A stretch of 10,602 bases of DNA, taken from contig CALDPL010000057.1 of NCBI GenBank assembly GCA_937911965.1, positions 1 through 10,602 of the forward strand, read 5' to 3'. Under the pieces are notes generated by a model, which searched no databases, was not told the DNA's origin, and saw only the letters and a program-made list of their open reading frames with translations. Origin of the DNA: an uncultured Allomuricauda sp. (GTDB lineage: Bacteria > Bacteroidota > Bacteroidia > Flavobacteriales > Flavobacteriaceae). Positions 6,301-10,602 of the stretch are shown here, piece by piece; the first letter of the stretch is position 1; every line of letters starts with the position of its first letter. The position numbers and the translations under genes are program-made.

Positions 6301-7274
6301 CAAAGGTTTAGCAGATAGGCAAATATCAATGGGGCCACTATGGTGGCGTCCGACTCGACGATGAACTTCGGAGTGTCCACATCGAGTTTTCCCCAAGTGA
6401 TCTTTTCATTGGGCACGGCCCCGGAATAGGAACCATAACTGGTCGTCGAATCGCTGATCTGGCAGAAGTAGCTCCAAAAGGGCGTATCCGTCTTTTCGAG
6501 GTCCTGATAGAGCATGGGAACCACACAGATGGGAAAATCCCCGGCTATGCCTCCCCCGATCTGGAAGAAACCGATGCCCTTGTCCGAATTCCGTTGGTAC
6601 CAATCCGCCAAAAAGGTCATGTACTCGATGCCCGATTTCACGGTACTCGCCTTCAGTTCCCCTTTGATGACGTAGCTTGCGAAAATGTTGCCCATGGTAC
6701 TGTCCTCCCAGCCGGGGACCACTATGGGCAGGTTTCTCTGCGCAGCGGCGTACATCCAGGAATCCTTAATGTCTATTTCGTAGTACTGCTCCAAGGCCCC
6801 GGAAAGCAAGAGCTTGTACATATACTCATGGGGAAAATATCGCTCTCCCTTTTCCTCGGCCTCCTTCCAGATTTTGAAGATGTGCTTTTGAAGCCTTCTA
6901 AAGGCTTCCTCCTCGGGAATGCAGGTGTCGGTGACCCGGTTCAAGCCGCGTTCCATCAAGTCCCGTTCCTCCTCCGGGGTCAGGTCCCTGTAATTGGGCA
7001 CCCTTTTGTAATGGGAATGCGCCACAAGGTTCATCAGGTCCTCCTCCAGGTTGGCCCCGGTACAGGATATGATATGTACTTTTTCCTGTCTGATGACCTC
7101 GGCGAATATCTTGCCGAGCTCGGCCGTGCTCATGGCCCCGGCCAGGGACACCAGCATCTTGGACCCTTGGTCCAATTGCTGTTCATATCCCTTTGCAGCA
7201 TCTACCAAAGCTGCGGAATTGAAATGCAAAAAATGCTTTTGTATAAATTGGGATATCGCTCCTTTATTGTTCAT
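6300..7274 (-). CDS. Deoxyhypusine-synthase-family enzyme, probable homospermidine synthase
   Basis: This 324-residue protein clearly belongs to the deoxyhypusine synthase family (PF01916), which uses NAD+ to move aminobutyl groups. Visible blocks are MLVSLAGAMSTAELGKIFAE (about 40-59), HIISCTGANLEEDLMNLVAH (67-86), IVVPGWEDSTMG, GIGFFQIGGGIAGDFPICVV, and ITWGKLDVDTPKFIVESDAT near the end. The active-site lysine that forms the enzyme-aminobutyl intermediate (Lys329 in human DHS) corresponds to Lys296 in WGK. Bacteria lack eIF5A, and bacterial homologues are known or proposed to make sym-homospermidine from putrescine, a polyamine reported in flavobacteria. Placement right after agmatinase fits this. 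The start at 7274 overlaps the agmatinase end by 11 nt. Family is firm; the exact reaction is an inference. Confidence 0.93.
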   Translation of the reverse strand: MNNKGAISQFIQKHFLHFNSAALVDAAKGYEQQLDQGSKMLVSLAGAMSTAELGKIFAEVIRQEKVHIISCTGANLEEDLMNLVAHSHYKRVPNYRDLTPEEERDLMERGLNRVTDTCIPEEEAFRRLQKHIFKIWKEAEEKGERYFPHEYMYKLLLSGALEQYYEIDIKDSWMYAAAQRNLPIVVPGWEDSTMGNIFASYVIKGELKASTVKSGIEYMTFLADWYQRNSDKGIGFFQIGGGIAGDFPICVVPMLYQDLEKTDTPFWSYFCQISDSTTSYGSYSGAVPNEKITWGKLDVDTPKFIVESDATIVAPLIFAYLLNL

Positions 7275-8205
7275 GATAGTCGTCCAAGGGGGTTATGGAT
7301 TTTTTAAAATTGTCGTTGTTTTCTTCAAATCCTTCCTCTGAGGATTCATCGTTTTTTAAAAATTTATAGCTCAACATTTTATAGTACAATTTGGCCGCCA
7401 AAAAATCAGAGGACCTCTCCTTCGGATTGGGGCAGAGCTCGACGATGTCAAAGCCCACGACCTTTTTTTCCGCAAAGACCCTTTTCAGAAAATCAAGGGT
7501 TTCGTACCATAATAGCCCTCCGGGTTCCGGAGTCCCCGTGGAAGGCAATATCGAGGGATCGAAGGCATCCAGATCAAAGGTGATGTACACATTGTCGGTC
7601 ATCAGGTCCAAGGCGGCATCCATCCAAAAATCATCGGTGACCATCTCATGGGCGAAAAACACCTTGTCCCGGTCCATCACCAAGGTCTCAGCATGGTCCA
7701 TGCTCCGTATGCCCACCTGGATCAAATTGGTGGTCTCATTGGCCTCGTACACGGCACAGGCGTGGTTGTACCTGCTCCCTTCATACTCCTTCCTCAGGTC
7801 GGCATGGGCATCGATCTGTAGGACGGTCAGGTCCTCGAAACACTCGTTGAAGGCCCTGATGGCCCCGATGGATATGGAATGCTCCCCTCCCACCATGGTC
7901 ACCAGTTTGTTTCTTTTTATAAACTCCTTCACCGTTTTGTGGACGGCATGGACCATGTCATCCGGACTGTCGAATCCCTCCAGGGCATCGGCCAGATAAA
8001 CGCCCTGCCTATAGACCTCGCTTTCCGTCTCTATATCGTAAAGCTCCATGTTTTCCGAAGCCTCCAAAAAAGCTTCAGGGCCTTTGTCCGCCCCCTTTCC
8101 CCAGGTACTGGTCCCATCATAGGGTACGGGCAACAAAACTACTTTGGACTTTTCGGGTGTCCCGTATTCCGGGGGAATTCCGGCATACATTCTATTGGTT
8201 TTCAT
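7264..8205 (-). CDS. speB: Agmatinase (ureohydrolase family)
   Basis: This 313-residue protein of the arginase/agmatinase family hydrolyses agmatine to putrescine and urea with a two-manganese centre. Metal-binding motifs are all present: GGEHS with His109, IDAHADLR with Asp132, His134 and Asp136, and FDLDAFDPS with Asp211 and Asp213. GTSTWGKGADKGPEAFL (31-47) and STGTPEPGGL (222-231) are further agmatinase blocks. The frame is open up to 8337, but that stretch overlaps speA and reads as an unlikely basic peptide; the ATG at 8205, 19 nt after the speA stop and in an A-rich leader, gives the normal family length. The acidic, variable tail after about residue 284 (NDESSEEGFEENN) is not part of the core. 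The speA-speB-DHS order supports agmatinase over arginase or formimidoylglutamase. Confidence 0.95.
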   Translation of the reverse strand: MKTNRMYAGIPPEYGTPEKSKVVLLPVPYDGTSTWGKGADKGPEAFLEASENMELYDIETESEVYRQGVYLADALEGFDSPDDMVHAVHKTVKEFIKRNKLVTMVGGEHSISIGAIRAFNECFEDLTVLQIDAHADLRKEYEGSRYNHACAVYEANETTNLIQVGIRSMDHAETLVMDRDKVFFAHEMVTDDFWMDAALDLMTDNVYITFDLDAFDPSILPSTGTPEPGGLLWYETLDFLKRVFAEKKVVGFDIVELCPNPKERSSDFLAAKLYYKMLSYKFLKNDESSEEGFEENNDNFKKSITPLDDYHEQ

Positions 8206-8224
8206 TTTGTATTGATATTGATGT

Positions 8225-9679
8225 TCAATGTTTATTGGATTCTGCCAATTGATAACTTTCCAAGGGGATCTCTTTCTGTTTTTTGCCGCCATAGCCCAAA
8301 ATGGAAAGAAACTGCGCAGCGGTCTGTTGCTCTGCAAATACCCTACTGCTGAGATTTCCCTCCTTGTCCCTGTTGATCAATATATGCTTTGGGTGGGGGA
8401 TCAAACAGTGCTGCAGCCCCCCAAATCCCCCGATGGTCTCCTGATAGGCCCCGGTATTGAAAAACCCGATATACAGGGGCTTGTCCTTTCTGAACTTGGG
8501 CAAATATATGGCGTTCATATGCTGCTCCGAATTGTAATAATCATCGCTGTCACAGGTCAAGCCGCCCAGGAGCACCCTTTCGTATTCCTCGTTCCACCTG
8601 TTGATCGACAAGGTGATGAACCTTTTGCTGATGGCCCATGAGTCCGGCATGGTGGTGATGAAGGAAGAATTGATCATATTCCATTTTTCCCTATCGTTTT
8701 GTTGCTTTTGGTAGAGCACCTCATAGATGGTCCCCCCACTTTCCCCAACGGTAAAGCTGCCAAATTCCGTAAAGATGTTGGGCACATCCACTCCGGCCTC
8801 CTTACAGGCTTGGTTGATCTGGTGGATGATCTCATCCACGATATAGTCGTAATCGTATTCGAAGGCCAGGGAGTTCTTAATAGGGAAACCACCACCGATG
8901 TTCAGGCTATCCAAGGTGGGGCATACCTTTTTGAGATTCACGTACACCTTCAGACACTTCAGCAGCTCGTTCCAGTAATAGGAGGTATCCCGTATCCCGG
9001 TGTTGATGAAAAAGTGGAGCATTTTCAATTCCACCTTCGGGTTCTCCTTGATGGATTGGTTGTAGAAGGGTACGATGTTCTTGTACCCAATGCCCAATCT
9101 CGAGGTATAGAACTCGAATTTTGGCTCTTCCTCGGAGGCGATTCGGATGCCGACCTTGAAATCCCTTTCAATGGAATCCGACAAGAGGTCGATTTCCTCG
9201 TAGTTGTCAATGATCGGGATACAATTCTTGTGCCCCCCATTGATCAGGGCGGCGATGTTCTGGATGTACTGGTCCCTTTTGAACCCATTGCAGATCACAT
9301 AGGTGTCCTGGCCGATCTTGCCATCCTGTTTCAAGTGATTGACAATGTCGATGTCGAAGGTCGAAGAGGTCTCGATGTGGATGTTGTTCTTCAGGGCTTC
9401 GTCCAACACATGCTCGAAATGGGAGCTCTTGGTACAGTAGCAGTAGTGGTAGGAGCCTTTGTAACCGTGTTTTTTCATGGCCTTGGCAAACAACTTCTTC
9501 GCACGAATGATATTCTCCGAAATCTTGGGCAGATAGGTGAATTTCAAGGGGGTACCGTACTGCTGGATCAGGCCGTACAGGTCTATGCCGTGAAATTGCA
9601 GCTTGTTGTCCTCCAAATGGAACTCCTCCTGTGGGAATTCATAGGTCTGCTCGATAAGATCGATATATTTTGTTTTCAT
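8225..9679 (-). CDS. speA: PLP-dependent arginine decarboxylase-like enzyme (fold type III)
   Basis: This 484-residue protein belongs to the alanine-racemase-fold decarboxylases. The PLP lysine is probably Lys84 in HYCYCTKSSH. Other blocks are LHFFINTGIRD (His222), LNIGGGFPIKNS (phosphate-binding glycines 262-264), IFTEFGSF (Glu305), GGLTCDSDDYY (Cys376, Asp377, the catalytic cysteine block) and FFNTGAYQE. It is shorter than the roughly 650-residue E. coli SpeA and belongs to a distinct branch annotated as arginine decarboxylase in flavobacteria. Arginine as substrate is supported mainly by the agmatinase next to it. It is the first gene of the packed minus-strand group. The ATG at 9679 follows an AT-rich leader. 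A near-consensus promoter lies about 280 nt upstream, suggesting a long and perhaps regulated leader. Confidence 0.9.
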   Translation of the reverse strand: MKTKYIDLIEQTYEFPQEEFHLEDNKLQFHGIDLYGLIQQYGTPLKFTYLPKISENIIRAKKLFAKAMKKHGYKGSYHYCYCTKSSHFEHVLDEALKNNIHIETSSTFDIDIVNHLKQDGKIGQDTYVICNGFKRDQYIQNIAALINGGHKNCIPIIDNYEEIDLLSDSIERDFKVGIRIASEEEPKFEFYTSRLGIGYKNIVPFYNQSIKENPKVELKMLHFFINTGIRDTSYYWNELLKCLKVYVNLKKVCPTLDSLNIGGGFPIKNSLAFEYDYDYIVDEIIHQINQACKEAGVDVPNIFTEFGSFTVGESGGTIYEVLYQKQQNDREKWNMINSSFITTMPDSWAISKRFITLSINRWNEEYERVLLGGLTCDSDDYYNSEQHMNAIYLPKFRKDKPLYIGFFNTGAYQETIGGFGGLQHCLIPHPKHILINRDKEGNLSSRVFAEQQTAAQFLSILGYGGKKQKEIPLESYQLAESNKH

Positions 9680-9740
9680 TTAATTTTAGTATTGGTAATA
9701 AACTGATGAACTGATTTTAACCGGAATGGCAGCTTGGTTC

Positions 9741-9899
9741 TCAGATACGAAAAACAAATACGGTATAGGCAACGAAGAAAGGCCTCCGTGAGCGGTCACG
9801 GATTACAGTGTGCATATTGGAAGTAAACCCTATGATTCGGTGTCTTAATCCTAAGACGGCCTTTGGGTTTGACTTCCTTGCTCCCAAAAGCCCGAACAT
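9741..9899 (-). CDS. Candidate small leader ORF upstream of speA (52 residues, uncertain)
   Basis: An ATG at 9899 opens a 52-residue frame ending with TGA at 9743-9741, 61 nt before speA. The peptide begins MFGLLGARKSNPK, is strongly basic in the middle (VIRDRSRRP) and ends with a hydrophobic stretch (FFVAYTVFVFRI). It would start about 55 nt after the predicted transcript start. No family is recognised and there is no coding evidence beyond the open frame, so it may be chance. A second minus-strand ORF, 9936-9796 (46 residues, begins MDLSPNCVENFF), overlaps it in another frame; at most one is likely to be real. Confidence 0.2.
   Translation of the reverse strand: MFGLLGARKSNPKAVLGLRHRIIGFTSNMHTVIRDRSRRPFFVAYTVFVFRI
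9785..9802. repeat. Hairpin in the predicted speA leader
   Basis: TCCGTGA (9785-9791) and TCACGGA (9796-9802) form a perfect 7-bp GC-containing stem with a 4-nt loop, GCGG on the plus strand. It lies about 105 nt upstream of the speA start. No T-run follows it at once on the minus strand, so it is not a textbook terminator. It holds the stop codon of the 46-residue leader ORF. Confidence 0.55.
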
Positions 9900-9958
9900 G
9901 AAAAAAGTTTTCAACGCAATTAGGCGACAGGTCCATTGTCCAGAACCCGTTCAGGGGC

Positions 9959-9987
9959 CAAACTTAAATAAAAAACAAATACATCAA
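9959..9987 (-). promoter_or_regulatory. Near-consensus Bacteroidota promoter driving the speA leader
   Basis: On the minus strand TTG at 9987-9985 is followed after 18 nt by TAAGTTTG at 9966-9959, an exact match to TTG-N17..23-TAnnTTTG. Transcription would start near 9953-9955, giving a leader of about 275 nt ahead of the speA ATG. The TTG lies within one arm of a 12-bp inverted repeat. This is the best promoter match I see in the window. Confidence 0.55.
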
Positions 9988-10029
9988 CTTTTTTAACATA
10001 AAAAAAACAACGGAACTAAGTTGATGTAT
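9979..10029. repeat. 12-bp perfect inverted repeat over the speA promoter -33 region
   Basis: ATACATCAACTT at 9979-9990 is the exact reverse complement of AAGTTGATGTAT at 10018-10029, with 27 nt between. One arm covers the -33 TTG of the predicted promoter; the other lies about 40 nt upstream. The placement suggests two half-sites of a regulator or a hairpin; it could also be ends of a small mobile remnant, though no target duplication was seen. Confidence 0.6.
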
Positions 10030-10046
10030 ATCAATGTATTAATACA
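10021..10046. repeat. Adjacent palindromes upstream of the speA promoter
   Basis: TTGATGTATATCAA (10021-10034) has 5-bp inverted arms, and TGTATTAATACA (10035-10046) is a perfect 12-bp palindrome directly next to it. The first shares bases with the right arm of the larger inverted repeat. Such dyads are typical of dimeric regulator sites, but AT-rich sequence makes chance matches easier. Confidence 0.4.
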
Positions 10047-10148
10047 CTTAAAACTTCATTGAGATACCGACAGATACTCAAAATGCAATAAAAAAAGAAC
10101 ATGGACAAGCAATTCTTTGTCCCAAATTTTTCATTCCGGGGGTCAACC

Positions 10149-10173
10149 TATCGGGACGGACTTTCCCCCGATA
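10149..10173. repeat. 7-bp inverted repeat, potential hairpin
   Basis: TATCGGG (10149-10155) pairs with CCCGATA (10167-10173) across an 11-nt loop. No T-run follows on either strand, so it is not an evident terminator. Confidence 0.35.
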
Positions 10174-10239
10174 AAGGGCCAATCCCAATACAGTCTCTCC
10201 TTGACTCGGTACAGGGTGTTGGGGTACCGTTGCCAATTC

Positions 10240-10260
10240 ATTCCATTGAAGATATGGAAT
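10240..10260. repeat. 7-bp inverted repeat, potential hairpin
   Basis: ATTCCAT (10240-10246) pairs with ATGGAAT (10254-10260) around a 7-nt loop. It lies about 100 nt after the nuclease-family stop on the minus strand, without a T-run. Its role is unknown. Confidence 0.3.
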
Positions 10261-10362
10261 TTCCAAAGGCAAGTCACAAATTGGAGCAAATATTATGAGT
10301 TTTTAATGATCCAATCCATACGTATTGATGACCCAATAAATAAAAGGCCCCCTGAACTCCCC

Positions 10363-10602
10363 TTATCGGAAGCTCAAACGGGCAAATACCGGAAGGTGGT
10401 CCGAAGGGTATCGATTGTCCCTTGAATCGCTCAAAATGGCGCTTTTCACGACCTCAAATCCCTCTGATATGAAGATATAGTCGATCCTGCCCTTGACGGG
10501 CCGATCAAAATGAAAACCGTTGAAGGTCCCATCAGGTCCGAAGGCATGGATTCCGGCAGCGATATGGGCATCCTGCATTTTTCCCAAAATGACCTGTACC
10601 CC
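10363..10602 (-). CDS. Endonuclease/exonuclease/phosphatase-family protein, C-terminal end (cut by window edge)
   Basis: The last 79 codons are visible; the frame is open to the right edge and ends with TAA at 10365-10363. The signature of the family's C-terminus is clear: FHFDRPVKGRIDYIFIS followed by NRYPSDHLPVFARLSF. The RIDYIF block and the final SDHLPV (catalytic Asp-His pair) are characteristic of DNase I-like, Mg2+-dependent phosphodiesterases and phosphatases. Substrate cannot be inferred, as the family covers nucleases, phospholipases and sugar or inositol phosphatases. The N-terminus and any signal peptide lie outside the window. No good terminator is seen after it; a 683-nt gap separates it from speA. 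Confidence 0.9.
   Translation of the reverse strand, partial: GVQVILGKMQDAHIAAGIHAFGPDGTFNGFHFDRPVKGRIDYIFISEGFEVVKSAILSDSRDNRYPSDHLPVFARLSFR

Larger units (their letters stand above)
9680..10362. other. Long non-coding region upstream of speA, rich in inverted repeats
   Basis: These 683 bases separate speA from the end of the nuclease-family gene, far more than any other gap here. The half next to speA is predicted leader RNA; 9960-10100 is very AT-rich and holds a promoter and several palindromes; 10100-10362 has ordinary base composition but no recognisable gene. A 65-codon plus-strand ORF (10101-10298) and a 64-codon minus-strand ORF (10078-10272) show no family resemblance. No tRNA or known riboswitch was recognised. 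A direct repeat AAAAACAAATAC occurs at 9750-9761 and 9971-9982. Confidence 0.65.

Noticed and set aside
6301..6396. N-terminal extension of the small acidic-tailed protein
   Set aside because: It lies within the DHS-family gene in another frame and reads as an unnatural Arg/His-rich peptide; the TGATG overlap marks the true start.
8206..8337. N-terminal extension of speB
   Set aside because: It would overlap speA by over 100 nt, has no similarity to agmatinases and adds a basic low-quality stretch; the ATG at 8205 fits the family.
8699..9706. Plus-strand ORF of 335 codons antisense to speA
   Set aside because: It mirrors speA codons and gives a repetitive Val/Asp/Gly-rich product with no recognisable domain; speA has clear catalytic motifs.
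9840..9965. Possible tRNA or known small RNA in the speA upstream region
   Set aside because: No cloverleaf arms or T-loop motif could be built, and no match to a known riboswitch core was recognised by eye.
10335..10362. Terminator after the nuclease-family gene
   Set aside because: The minus strand has a CCTTTTATTT tract but the only stem is AAGG with CCTT, too weak to call.
10101..10425. Plus-strand ORFs 10101-10298 and 10117-10425
   Set aside because: No recognisable motif, no promoter found upstream, and the second runs into the nuclease-family gene on the other strand. Treated as chance frames in non-coding DNA.

Overview
The window looks like part of a Bacteroidota chromosome, most likely family Flavobacteriaceae. 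The reasons are a SusC/RagA-type TonB receptor, a lipocalin-like small protein of a type common in this group, Bacteroidota-style -7 elements (TAnnTTTG), A-rich leaders without Shine-Dalgarno motifs, and a characteristic polyamine cluster. Coding GC is moderate, roughly half by eye, so a higher-GC marine flavobacterium is plausible. The genus is not determined. All genes except one lie on the minus strand, and nothing suggests a phage, insertion sequence or CRISPR array.

Layout, left to right. (1) 1-997: the N-terminal third of a SusC-like receptor, cut by the window edge. (2) 998-1315: an AT-rich divergent intergenic region. (3) 1316-1759: a small lipocalin-like exported protein, the only plus-strand gene. 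(4) About 1770-1794: a bidirectional terminator shared with (5) trxB, 1825-2793, which appears to have its own promoter. (6) 2906-9679: eight tightly packed minus-strand genes. In transcription order they are arginine decarboxylase-like speA, agmatinase speB, a deoxyhypusine-synthase-family enzyme, a small acidic-tailed protein, a Nudix hydrolase, a VOC/glyoxalase-fold protein, an RMD1/DUF155 membrane-anchored protein, and a fusion of a retropepsin-like domain with a RimK-type ATP-grasp ligase. (7) 9680-10362: a long non-coding region rich in inverted repeats, with a good promoter about 280 nt upstream of speA. (8) 10363-10602: the C-terminus of an endonuclease/exonuclease/phosphatase-family protein, cut by the right edge.

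Functionally, the first three operon genes make a coherent route: arginine to agmatine (speA), agmatine to putrescine plus urea (speB), and then probably putrescine to homospermidine by the deoxyhypusine-synthase homologue. The last step is inferred from family knowledge and context. The distal genes have no obvious link to polyamines. The pairing of an RMD1 protein with a retropepsin-RimK fusion, whose start codon appears not to be ATG, is the least explained part of the coding sequence. The most interesting non-coding part is the speA upstream region. There a 12-bp inverted repeat overlaps the -33 element of a near-consensus promoter, and the predicted 270-nt leader holds a hairpin and two overlapping short ORFs.
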